From: Variovorax sp. OV700
GTDB taxonomy: Bacteria; Pseudomonadota; Gammaproteobacteria; Burkholderiales; Burkholderiaceae_C
Length of the DNA stretch: 64,000 nt
Reading direction: 5' to 3'
Assembly: GCF_900099805.1 (NCBI RefSeq)
Contig: NZ_FNDR01000006.1
Location: 62,001 to 126,000, forward strand
The notes under the pieces were generated by a model. The model searched no databases. It was not told where the DNA came from and worked only from the letters and a program-made list of their open reading frames with translations. This document shows positions 57,217-64,000 of the stretch, in pieces (the stretch's first letter is position 1; each line of letters begins with the position of its first letter). The position numbers and the translations under genes are program-made.

Positions 57217-57797
57217 AACAGATCCGACTTCGACGACGCATTTCATCCGGCTTCGCATTTGCCGCGGCAATGCTCGCGGCAACCCCCTTTCTTTCCTCCG
57301 AGGCACAGCAGCAGCATGCGCACGTGCACGGCCAGCTCAAGCTCGACGTGGCCATCGACGGTCCCACCGTCGTGATCAACATGGAATCGCCGCTCGACAA
57401 CATCGTCGGCTTCGAGCGCGCACCCAAGACAGACGCCGAGAAGAAGACCGCCGAAGACGCCATCGCCCAGTTGCGCGCGGCGGACAAGCTCTTTGCCATC
57501 GACCCGGCGGCCAACTGCAAGCTCGGCCCCGTCGACCTGCGCTCCGGCGCGCTCGGCCTCGGCAAGCCTGACCCGAGCGAGCCCGAGGGCCACGCGGACC
57601 TCGACGCCACCTTCTCTTTCAACTGCACCACCGCGGCCGCGGCAAAGTTCATCGACGTGAATCTTTTCGCCGCATTCAAAGGCACGCGCCAGATCGATGC
57701 GCAGATCGCATCGGCGCAAGGCCAGTTCAAGCGCCAGCTCAAGCGCCCTGCCGGTGCGCAGGCCGCACAGCCGGTGCGCTTGAGTTGGGGCAAGTAA
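57213..57797 (+). CDS. DUF2796 (ZrgA-like) secreted zinc-related protein
   Basis: This 194-residue protein has a signal peptide (residues 1 to about 31, ending SEA) and a His-rich start of the mature chain (QQQHAHVHGQ). LDVAIDGPTVVINMESPLDNIVGFE is the DUF2796 signature. In Vibrio cholerae the ZrgA protein of this family belongs to a Zur-controlled zinc-uptake locus. The next three genes match the order of that locus. Confidence 0.85.
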   Translation: MKQIRLRRRISSGFAFAAAMLAATPFLSSEAQQQHAHVHGQLKLDVAIDGPTVVINMESPLDNIVGFERAPKTDAEKKTAEDAIAQLRAADKLFAIDPAANCKLGPVDLRSGALGLGKPDPSEPEGHADLDATFSFNCTTAAAAKFIDVNLFAAFKGTRQIDAQIASAQGQFKRQLKRPAGAQAAQPVRLSWGK

Positions 57798-57801
57798 GGC
57801 C

Positions 57802-58548
57802 GTGAGCACCGCCCCCCAGGGCGAGTCGTCGGCACTGCGCGTGGTGCTCGCCGTCGAAGCGCTGCGCTTCGCGTGGCCCGGCATGAAGGCGCCGTGCATC
57901 GACATCGAGGCCTTTCGCATCACGGCCGGCGAGTCGGTCTTTCTGCACGGACCGAGCGGCTGCGGCAAGAGCACGCTGCTGTCGCTCCTGGCCGGCGTGC
58001 TGGTGGCCGACGAAGGCCGCGTCACGCTGCTGGGGCACGACTGGTCGCAACTCTCGGGTGCCGCACGCGACCGCTGCCGCGTGGCACACGTGGGCTATAT
58101 CTTTCAGCAGTTCAACCTGCTGCCCTATCTGAGCGTGCTCGACAACGTGCTGCTGCCCTGCCGTTTCTCGCAGCGGCGCGCATCGCAGGCCGCGCGCGGT
58201 GGAAGCCCCCGCGAAGAAGCCGAGCACCTGCTCGACCAGATGGGACTCGACCGCAACCTGTGGAAGCGCCAGGCGATGCAGTTGTCGGTCGGCCAGCAGC
58301 AGCGCGTGGCCGCGGCGCGCGCGCTCATCGGCCAGCCCGAAGTGGTGATTGCCGACGAGCCCACCTCCGCACTCGACGAAGACCGGCGCGAAGCCTTTCT
58401 CGACGTGCTGCTGACGGCCTCTGCGGTGAATCACAGCGCGCTCGTGTTCGTGAGCCACGACCAGCGCATCGCGCAGCGCTTTGCCCGGCATGTGCTGCTG
58501 CCCGAAATCAACCGCGCGGTTTCGGTTGCGATGGCGGTGGACGCATGA
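57802..58548 (+). CDS. ABC transporter ATP-binding protein (ZrgB/LolD-like)
   Basis: This 248-residue ATPase has a Walker A GPSGCGKS at 50-57, signature LSVGQQQRVAAARA and Walker B VVIADEPTSALD. It is of the MacB/LolD type that works with FtsX-like permeases. The start is GTG at 57802, four bases after the DUF2796 stop. Confidence 0.92.
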   Translation: MSTAPQGESSALRVVLAVEALRFAWPGMKAPCIDIEAFRITAGESVFLHGPSGCGKSTLLSLLAGVLVADEGRVTLLGHDWSQLSGAARDRCRVAHVGYIFQQFNLLPYLSVLDNVLLPCRFSQRRASQAARGGSPREEAEHLLDQMGLDRNLWKRQAMQLSVGQQQRVAAARALIGQPEVVIADEPTSALDEDRREAFLDVLLTASAVNHSALVFVSHDQRIAQRFARHVLLPEINRAVSVAMAVDA

Positions 58549-58558
58549 AGGCCTGCCG

Positions 58559-59821
58559 ATGAGAGCACTTTTTTCGATCGCCTGGCGCAGCGCCTGGAAC
58601 CGGCGCTTCACACTGGCGCTCACGGTGTTCTCGATCGCCCTGTCGACCTTTCTGCTGCTCGGCGTCGAACGCATACGCACCGAGCTGCGCGAGAACTTCG
58701 CATCGTCCGTCTCGGGCACCGACCTGATCGTGGGTGCACGCACGGGCTCTACGCAACTGCTGCTGTATTCGGTGTTCCGCATCGGCGCGGCCACCAACAA
58801 CATCTCGTGGAAGAGCGTGCAGGCGCTGGCCGCGCACCAGGGCGTCGATTGGGTGGTGCCGCTTTCGCTGGGCGACTCGCACCGCGGCTTCGCGGTGCTG
58901 GCCACCTCGCCTGAATACTTCAGCCGTTTCCGCTATGGCGACCGCCAGCAGCTGAAGCTGCGCGAAGGCAAGCCCTTCAGCGAACTGTTCGACGCGGTGG
59001 TCGGCGCCGAAGTGGCCGACAAGCTCGGCTACCACGTCGGCCGCAAGATCACGCTCGCGCACGGCAGCGGCGAGCTCAACACGGCCGAACATGCCGACAA
59101 GCCCTTCACGGTGGTCGGCGTGCTCGCGCGCACCGGCACGCCCGTCGATCGCACGGTGCACATCGGGCTCGAAGCAATGGAAGCGATCCACCTCGAATGG
59201 GTGGGCGGCGCGCCGATGCCGGGCGTGAAGATTCCGGCCGAGCAGGTGCGCAAGTTCGACCTGACACCGAAGAACGTGACGGCCGCACTCGTGGGCCTGA
59301 AAAACCGCTCCGCGGTGTTCGGCGTGCAGCGCTGGATTTCCACCTACACCGGCGAACCGCTGATGGCCATCCTGCCGGGCGTGGCGCTCGACGAACTGTG
59401 GAGCGTGATCGGCATCGGCGAGAACGCGCTGCTGTTGATGTCGGCGCTGGTTGCGCTCGTAAGCCTCGCGGGCCTCGTCTCGGTGGTGATGGCAGGCCTG
59501 AACGAGAGGCGGCGCGAGCTGGCCGTGCTGCGCGCCGTGGGTGCCGGCCTGCGCCACGTGCTGGCGCTGCTCGCGCTCGAGGGCGCCATGGTCACCGTGC
59601 TGGGTGTGGCCTTTGGCGTGGTCACGGCCGTGCTCGGCATCGCCCTGCTCTCGCCATGGCTGCAGTCGCAGTTCGGGCTGACATTGAGTCTTTCAGAACC
59701 TACACTGAACGAATGGCTGCTGATGGGAAGCCTGCTGGTGGCGGGCTGGCTCGCAAGCCTTTTGCCCGGCATCCGTGCCTACCGGCTCTCGTTGGCCGAC
59801 GGCCTCTCACCGAGGATTTGA
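58559..59821 (+). CDS. ABC transporter permease, FtsX/MacB type (ZrgC-like)
   Basis: This 420-residue protein has one N-terminal membrane segment, a large periplasmic MacB-like domain (SGTDLIVGARTGSTQLLLYS, then AHGSGELNTAEHADKPFTVVG) and three C-terminal segments with the FtsX motif ERRRELAVLRAVGAG. Such mechanotransmission permeases do not form a channel but act on periplasmic partners, here probably the DUF2796 protein and the DUF3299 protein. Confidence 0.92.
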   Translation: MRALFSIAWRSAWNRRFTLALTVFSIALSTFLLLGVERIRTELRENFASSVSGTDLIVGARTGSTQLLLYSVFRIGAATNNISWKSVQALAAHQGVDWVVPLSLGDSHRGFAVLATSPEYFSRFRYGDRQQLKLREGKPFSELFDAVVGAEVADKLGYHVGRKITLAHGSGELNTAEHADKPFTVVGVLARTGTPVDRTVHIGLEAMEAIHLEWVGGAPMPGVKIPAEQVRKFDLTPKNVTAALVGLKNRSAVFGVQRWISTYTGEPLMAILPGVALDELWSVIGIGENALLLMSALVALVSLAGLVSVVMAGLNERRRELAVLRAVGAGLRHVLALLALEGAMVTVLGVAFGVVTAVLGIALLSPWLQSQFGLTLSLSEPTLNEWLLMGSLLVAGWLASLLPGIRAYRLSLADGLSPRI

Positions 59822-59825
59822 AACC

Positions 59826-60464
59826 ATGCGCATCGCAAAGAAGACACCTACGCTCCGAGCTTTTTCCCGGCTTTCGATGCTGCTCGCCGGCGCCGGCCTC
59901 GCTGCCGCCACATGGGCCGCCGAACCCGCGCCCAAGGACACGACCGCATCGAACCCCCTCGGCGGCAAGGCTGCACCGCCGGCCGCAGCCAAGGCCGCGC
60001 CGGGCCAGCCGCGCCAGATTACCTGGGAAGAACTGGTGCCCAAGGACTGGGACCCGGCCAAGGAATTCAAGGGTATGGACCTGAGCGCGCTCAACGACGG
60101 CGACCCCCGCGCCAACGAGCTGCTCATGAAGATGCAGGAGGTGTCGAACAACGCGCCGACCAATCCGGCGATGAACGGTGCGGACATCAAGATCCCGGGC
60201 TTCATCGTGCCGCTCGAAGAGGCCAAGGGCGAGGTGACCGAGTTCCTGCTCGTGCCCTACTTCGGCGCGTGCATCCACACGCCGCCGCCGCCGGCCAACC
60301 AGATCCTGCATGTGGTCACGCCAAAGGGCGCCAAGTTCCGCGCCATGGACACCGTGTGGGTCACCGGCAAGCTGCAGACCCTGCGCAACGATTCGATGAT
60401 GGGCGTGAGCGGCTATCACGTGAACGCGACCAGCGTCACCAAGTACGCGGGCGGCGCCAAGTAG
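59826..60464 (+). CDS. DUF3299 (ZrgD-like) secreted protein
   Basis: This 212-residue protein has a signal peptide (to about residue 32, ending WAA), an Ala/Pro-rich linker and the DUF3299 domain: GFIVPLEEAKGEVTEFLLVPYFGACIHTPPPP, with a conserved Cys-x-His pair. It follows the permease by four bases and completes a DUF2796-ABC-FtsX-DUF3299 set. It may bind zinc; no direct evidence. Confidence 0.85.
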   Translation: MRIAKKTPTLRAFSRLSMLLAGAGLAAATWAAEPAPKDTTASNPLGGKAAPPAAAKAAPGQPRQITWEELVPKDWDPAKEFKGMDLSALNDGDPRANELLMKMQEVSNNAPTNPAMNGADIKIPGFIVPLEEAKGEVTEFLLVPYFGACIHTPPPPANQILHVVTPKGAKFRAMDTVWVTGKLQTLRNDSMMGVSGYHVNATSVTKYAGGAK

Positions 60465-60527
60465 GCCTCACCGGGAGCCTGTGGTTCTGCGCCGACAGCG
60501 CAGGCGGCGCAGCACCGACACAGACCG

Positions 60528-60544
60528 TTGCATCGGCGATGCAA
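60528..60544. other. Short inverted repeat upstream of the DUF3300 gene
   Basis: TTGCATC (60528-60534) and GATGCAA (60538-60544) are perfectly complementary around GGC. It lies in the 158-base gap between the ZrgD-like and DUF3300 genes, roughly 80 bases before the latter. It could be an operator or part of a weak terminator; no T-run follows. Confidence 0.35.
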
Positions 60545-60622
60545 GCTGGCGTCGTCGCCACAGGTGACGCGCCGTTGAAAGAGTTCAGGGCGTGACAAGG
60601 TCGACGCTCATAGGAACTCCAG

Positions 60623-62548
60623 ATGACAACATCATTCCGCCGCACGCCAGCCGCGCGGCTCGTGACGATCTCGCTGTGCATTGGCGCGCTCGCCATTGGC
60701 GGCTGCAACAAGACCGACAACGCGCCCAGCGCCCAGGCACCTGCGCCTCCAATGGCGGCTGCACCCGCGCCTGCGCCCTCACCTGCACCGGCCGCTCCAG
60801 CGCCTGCAGCCTATGCGCCGCCCTCGGCCGAGCAGCTCTACCAACTCGTCGCTCCCATCGCGCTGTATCCCGACAAGCTGGTGGCGCAGGTGCTGGCCGG
60901 CTCCACCTATCCTGACCAGATCACCGCCGCGCATGGCTGGCTCGCGCAGAACACTGCGCTCAAGGGCGGTCCCCTCGCCGATGCGGCCAACCAGCAGCCC
61001 TGGGATCCGAGCGTGAAGTCGCTCACCGCATTCCGCCCGGTGCTGGACCAGATGGCCGGCAACATCGCGTGGACCGACGCGCTCGGCCAGGCCTACTACA
61101 ACGATCCGGCCGACGTGATGAACGCCATCCAGGTCATGCGCCAGCGCGCATCGGCGGCGGGCCGGCTCAAGAACAACGGCAAGCTGCGCGTCGCGAGCGC
61201 CGCGACACCGCAGAACTACACGCCGGCAACAGACATGCAACCGGTCTATGCCGGCCCCGCCGTGATCGAGCCGCCACCGCAGCTCATCACCATTCAGCCC
61301 GCGCAGCCCGACGTGGTGTACGTGCCGAGCTACGACCCGCAGCGGATCTACGGCGAGCCGGTGCCCGTGTATCCCGGCTATGCGTATGCTCCGCCCGTCG
61401 AGGTGGCACCCGGCTACAGCCGCGGCCAGATGGCGGCGGCCGGCGCGTTCACCTTCGGGCTCGGCGTGGTCGTGGGCGCCGCGCTCGAACGCCACGACTG
61501 GGGCTGGCGTTCATGGGACATGAACTGGGGCGCACCGCGCTACCGCAGCCAGGATCGCGCGGTGCAGCCGGCCTACGCCCGGCCCGCAGTGGTCTACAAC
61601 AACAGCACGTACATCTCGCGTTCGACGACGGTGGTCAACAACGTGCGGAATGTCTACAACAACAATGCGCCGCGCCCCATGCCGCCAGGCGCTCCCGCGC
61701 CCAATTTCGCGGGCGCTCCGGGCTTGGCGCAGCAACAGAACGCCCAGCTGGCACAGCAACAGCAGCAACAACGACAAGCGCAGCAGCAGCAGCAGCAAGC
61801 CTTCATGCGCCAACAGCGGGAGCAACAACAGGCCGGACGGCAAGCTCAGCAGTTGCAGGCGCGCCAGCGTCAGCAAGAGCAACAGGAGCGGCAGGCTCGC
61901 CTTCAGCAGCAACAGCGGCAAGACCAGTTGCAGCGCCAGCAAGCACAACAGGCGCAGCAACAGGCACGGCAACAGGCGCGCAATTCCAACCAGCAGCCAT
62001 CGCAGCCGCAGGCCCTGCTTCAACAACAGCAACAGCAAGAACAAGCGCGGCGACAGCAGGCCCAGCAACAGCAGCACGCCGCGCAGGAGGCCCGTCAACA
62101 AAGGCTCTCGGCACAGCAGGAGCAATCACGGCGGCAGCAGATGCAGCAGCAAGCCCAACAACAGGCTCAACAGCAACAGATGCAACGGCAGCAGGCGCAG
62201 CAACAGGCCCGGCAACAGCAGCAGCAACAAGCGCAAGCGGTGCGTCAGCAACAGCAGGCGATGCAGCAACAGCATCAGCAACGCCAACAGCAGCAGGCGC
62301 AGCAGCAGGCCCGACAACAGCAGCAGCAACAAGAGCAGTTGCAGCGGCAACAGCAACAGGCGCAAGCGGCGCGCCAGCAACAGCAACAGCAGGCGATGCA
62401 GCAACGTCAACAGCAGCAAGCGCAGCAGCAGCAGATTCGCCAGCAGCAACAGCAACAGGCCCAGCAGCATGCGGCCGCCGCGGCTGCGGCAGCAGCCCAT
62501 CGTCGCCCGCCCGGCCGCCCCGGCGACCTTCCCAAGGACCAGCCCTGA
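60623..62548 (+). CDS. DUF3300 lipoprotein with very long glutamine-rich tail
   Basis: This 641-residue protein has a lipoprotein signal (LAIGGC, cysteine near residue 28), a short Pro/Ala-rich linker and a DUF3300 domain (about 65-230: YQLVAPIALYPDKLVAQVLAGSTYPDQI, NPADVMNAIQVMRQRA, VVYVPSYDPQRIYG). A glycine/tyrosine stretch and one hydrophobic segment follow, then from about residue 370 almost only glutamine, arginine and alanine to near residue 625. It should be anchored in the outer membrane with the tail in the periplasm or outside. DUF3300 has no assigned function. Confidence 0.88.
   Translation: MTTSFRRTPAARLVTISLCIGALAIGGCNKTDNAPSAQAPAPPMAAAPAPAPSPAPAAPAPAAYAPPSAEQLYQLVAPIALYPDKLVAQVLAGSTYPDQITAAHGWLAQNTALKGGPLADAANQQPWDPSVKSLTAFRPVLDQMAGNIAWTDALGQAYYNDPADVMNAIQVMRQRASAAGRLKNNGKLRVASAATPQNYTPATDMQPVYAGPAVIEPPPQLITIQPAQPDVVYVPSYDPQRIYGEPVPVYPGYAYAPPVEVAPGYSRGQMAAAGAFTFGLGVVVGAALERHDWGWRSWDMNWGAPRYRSQDRAVQPAYARPAVVYNNSTYISRSTTVVNNVRNVYNNNAPRPMPPGAPAPNFAGAPGLAQQQNAQLAQQQQQQRQAQQQQQQAFMRQQREQQQAGRQAQQLQARQRQQEQQERQARLQQQQRQDQLQRQQAQQAQQQARQQARNSNQQPSQPQALLQQQQQQEQARRQQAQQQQHAAQEARQQRLSAQQEQSRRQQMQQQAQQQAQQQQMQRQQAQQQARQQQQQQAQAVRQQQQAMQQQHQQRQQQQAQQQARQQQQQQEQLQRQQQQAQAARQQQQQQAMQQRQQQQAQQQQIRQQQQQQAQQHAAAAAAAAAHRRPPGRPGDLPKDQP
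61736..62490 (+). repeat. CAG/CAA-rich imperfect repeat encoding the poly-Gln tail
   Basis: About 750 bases are dominated by CAG, CAA, GCA and CGG codons. Glutamine blocks of up to six or so are broken by Ala, Arg, Glu and Leu, giving a heptad-like, coiled-coil-prone pattern. CAG and CAA are mixed, which argues for selection on the protein rather than a recent simple-repeat expansion. Other-frame ORFs here (Leu-rich on the minus strand, Ala/Thr-rich on the plus strand) are shadows. Confidence 0.9.
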
Positions 62549-62565
62549 GGGCGGCCAGCTAACCG

Positions 62566-63312
62566 TCAGCCTGCGCGGCCGCGTGCGGTTTTCTTTGCTG
62601 CGACCGCGGGCTTGGATTTCGACTTGGGTTCAGGCGAAACCTTGCCTGCCGACGAGGATGCAGGCGCCTCGCGCGCCGACCTCATGTGCCCGCTCTCCGT
62701 CGTCGTCATGCCCACGATCTTCGCGAGTTGCCGGCTCACGCTCACGTAGGCGTGGCCGATGCGGCTGTCGAAATACAGTGAGTCGCCGCGCGCGAGATGC
62801 ACCACTTCGCCGTTGTCGAAGTGCACTTCGATCTCGCCCGACAGCACATAGGCGAATTCCTCGCCGGAGTGCCGCACGAAGTCTTCCGGGCCATGGATGC
62901 TGCGCGCATGCACGGTGCCCACGATGGGGCTCATCTGCTTGCCGGCCGCCGCGGTGCCGAGGAATTCATACGCGATCGACAGGCCGCGGTAGACCACGCC
63001 CTTGCCCGCGCGCGTGACGACCGGCCTGTCGAGTTGCGCGGGCTTCACGCCGGCGCCGGCGAACATGGCGTTCATGTCCATTTGCAGCGCGCGGCCCAGT
63101 GCGGTGAAGTTCTCGTAGCCCAGCGCGAGCTGGCCACGCTCCGCGCGCGAGATGGTGGTGATCGACACGCCCGATCGCTCGGCCAGCTCTGCCAGCGTCC
63201 AGCCGAAACGCTTGCGCGCGGTGCGCAGGCGATGGCCGAAGGTGGTGCGGTCCAGCGTCGGCGGCTCGTCCGTCGGCCTCGTCCCGGACTGGGTCCTCGT
63301 GTGTGGATTCAC
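62566..63312 (-). CDS. XRE-family regulator with cupin domain
   Basis: This 248-residue protein has an N-terminal XRE helix-turn-helix (RTARKRFGWTLAELAERSGVSITTISRAERGQ) and a C-terminal cupin (GPEDFVRHSGEEFAYVLSGEIEVHF, with RGDSLYFDSRIGHAY). A basic tail follows. It resembles PuuR-type regulators of amine or amino-acid metabolism. The start is GTG at 63312; the ATG at 63366 would add 18 unlikely residues. It diverges from an FAD-dependent oxidoreductase and probably represses it through the palindromes between them. Confidence 0.9.
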   Translation of the reverse strand: MNPHTRTQSGTRPTDEPPTLDRTTFGHRLRTARKRFGWTLAELAERSGVSITTISRAERGQLALGYENFTALGRALQMDMNAMFAGAGVKPAQLDRPVVTRAGKGVVYRGLSIAYEFLGTAAAGKQMSPIVGTVHARSIHGPEDFVRHSGEEFAYVLSGEIEVHFDNGEVVHLARGDSLYFDSRIGHAYVSVSRQLAKIVGMTTTESGHMRSAREAPASSSAGKVSPEPKSKSKPAVAAKKTARGRAG

Positions 63313-63395
63313 GCTTGGCTCTCTGTTGTGATGCGCTGCGATTCTGCCAGCCCGATGCCGCGCCATCCATTCGGATCGTATCGACCCAGGCCTGG

Positions 63396-63427
63396 AATTT
63401 GCGTATTGGCAAATTGCGTCGACGCAA
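63396..63427. promoter_or_regulatory. Overlapping palindromes, candidate operator of the XRE-cupin regulator
   Basis: AATTTGC (63396-63402) and GCAAATT (63409-63415) form one inverted repeat. The next bases, TTGCGTC/GACGCAA (63414-63427), form a perfect 14-base palindrome. Both contain the TTGCG/CGCAA element that recurs at 63475-63496. They lie in the divergent region between regulator and oxidoreductase. Confidence 0.6.
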
Positions 63428-63474
63428 ATTTCACCGCTGCATCTGCACCTCTCTCCTTACGGATGGCACTTGCG

Positions 63475-63496
63475 AAATTTGCGTATCCGCAAATTT
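63475..63496. promoter_or_regulatory. Perfect inverted repeat at the oxidoreductase promoter
   Basis: AAATTTGCG (63475-63483) and CGCAAATTT (63488-63496) are perfectly complementary around TATC. The site ends 17 bases before the oxidoreductase ATG, so a protein bound here would overlap the ribosome-binding or promoter region and repress the gene. Confidence 0.65.
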
Positions 63497-63513
63497 GTCT
63501 TTACACTTCGCCG

Positions 63514-64000
63514 ATGACTTCCAACACCCAAGCGTCCGTCGCAGCCGACTTCCTTGTGATTGGCGGCGGCATTGCCGGGGCCTCGGTGGCCCATTGGCTT
63601 GCCCCGCACGCCCGAGTGATCCTGCTCGAGCGCGAAGCCCAGCCGGGCTATCACTCCACCGGCCGCTCGGCCGCGCTCTTCATGGAAAGCTATGGCACGG
63701 CGCAGGTGCGCGCCCTCACCATGGCGAGCCGCGCGTTTCTCGAACACCCTCCCGAGGGATTTTCGGAGCACCCGCTGCTCACCCCGCGCGGCGCCTTGAT
63801 GGTGGCGGGCGCCGACCACATGGGCGAACTCGACGCGCACTGGGAAGTGCTGCGCGCCATGAACACGGGCGCGCAGCGGCTCAGCGGCGAAGAGGCGCTC
63901 GCGATGGTGCCGGTGCTGCGGCCCGAGCACGTCGCCGGCGGCGTCTACGAGCCCGAGGCGGCTGACATGGACGTGCACGCCATCCACCAGGGTTATCTGC
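63514..64000 (+). CDS. FAD-dependent oxidoreductase, glycine/D-amino-acid oxidase type (partial)
   Basis: The ORF runs off the window end after about 162 codons. It has the dinucleotide-binding motif GGGIAG at residues 17-22, the acidic end of strand two in LLEREAQPGYHSTGRS and the DAO-family substrate-side segment. Enzymes of this group oxidise glycine, D-amino acids, sarcosine or similar amines. The ATG at 63514 starts directly before the FAD motif. The divergent XRE-cupin regulator supports a role in amine or amino-acid catabolism. Confidence 0.85.
   Translation, partial: MTSNTQASVAADFLVIGGGIAGASVAHWLAPHARVILLEREAQPGYHSTGRSAALFMESYGTAQVRALTMASRAFLEHPPEGFSEHPLLTPRGALMVAGADHMGELDAHWEVLRAMNTGAQRLSGEEALAMVPVLRPEHVAGGVYEPEAADMDVHAIHQGYL

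Noticed and set aside
61736..62490. Possible CRISPR array or tandem-repeat element
   Set aside because: There is no fixed repeat unit or unique spacer; it is imperfect codon-level repetition inside one ORF.
61511..62500. Leucine-rich minus-strand frames that look like membrane proteins
   Set aside because: They are the antisense of CAG/CAA repeats (CTG/TTG gives Leu) and have no start context.

Overview
The window is a high-GC, densely packed bacterial chromosome segment. Gene order (tyrA-aroA/cmk-rpsA-ihfB-lapA-lapB, and ispA-dxs beside xseB and a Rieske oxygenase) and protein character point to a betaproteobacterium of the Comamonadaceae, most likely Variovorax or a close relative. This assignment is inferred from synteny and recognisable families, not from a database search. 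No rRNA, tRNA, CRISPR array or intact insertion sequence was recognised.

Layout. 1-6.7 kb: housekeeping block with the tyrA 3' end, an aroA-cmk fusion, ribosomal protein S1, IHF beta, the LapA/LapB lipopolysaccharide assembly pair and a ComEA-like helix-hairpin-helix protein. 6.8-10.0 kb: a TRAP transporter (P, Q, M) and the fluoride channel CrcB. 10.1-16.2 kb: a six-gene Mrp-type Na+/H+ antiporter operon with fused A and B subunits. 16.2-24.0 kb, minus strand: coxS-L-M-D-E-G-F, a form II (AYRGAGR) carbon-monoxide-dehydrogenase-like molybdenum hydroxylase with its maturation genes, divergent from a GAF/Fis regulator that lacks the sigma-54 ATPase domain.

25.3-28.5 kb is the only clearly accessory island. 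It holds a degraded RHS locus: a short leader ORF, an RHS signal peptide joined out of frame to the C-terminal half of the RHS core, a variable C-terminal domain, a frameshifted downstream partner ORF, a second RHS tip remnant and a small membrane protein that may be an orphan immunity protein. By eye, base composition falls well below that of the neighbours.

28.6-30.9 kb: a tungstate-type ABC transporter (tupB-C-A) behind a perfect 11-bp inverted repeat. 31.0-39.4 kb: an eight-gene minus-strand operon with a branched-chain-type ABC importer (two binding proteins), an M20-family amidohydrolase and an M81 (MlrC) peptidase, divergent from a GntR regulator; this looks like uptake and hydrolysis of an amide or ureide compound. 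40.4-46.8 kb: a LysR regulator divergent from an omega-amino-acid transaminase, a ModE-HTH/periplasmic-binding-fold regulator, an MFS transporter and a SenA/EgtB-like nonheme iron enzyme with one expected iron ligand replaced.

47-50.8 kb: a second TRAP system whose QM genes converge on its probable P gene across a shared terminator, plus a small membrane protein. 50.9-56.3 kb: dxs, ispA, xseB, a Rieske oxygenase and an EamA transporter. 56.3-60.5 kb: a sulfurtransferase coupled to a ZrgABCD-like (zinc-related) ABC locus. 60.6-64 kb: a DUF3300 lipoprotein with a very long glutamine-rich tail, an XRE-cupin regulator with conspicuous palindromic operators, and the start of an FAD-dependent oxidoreductase cut by the window end.
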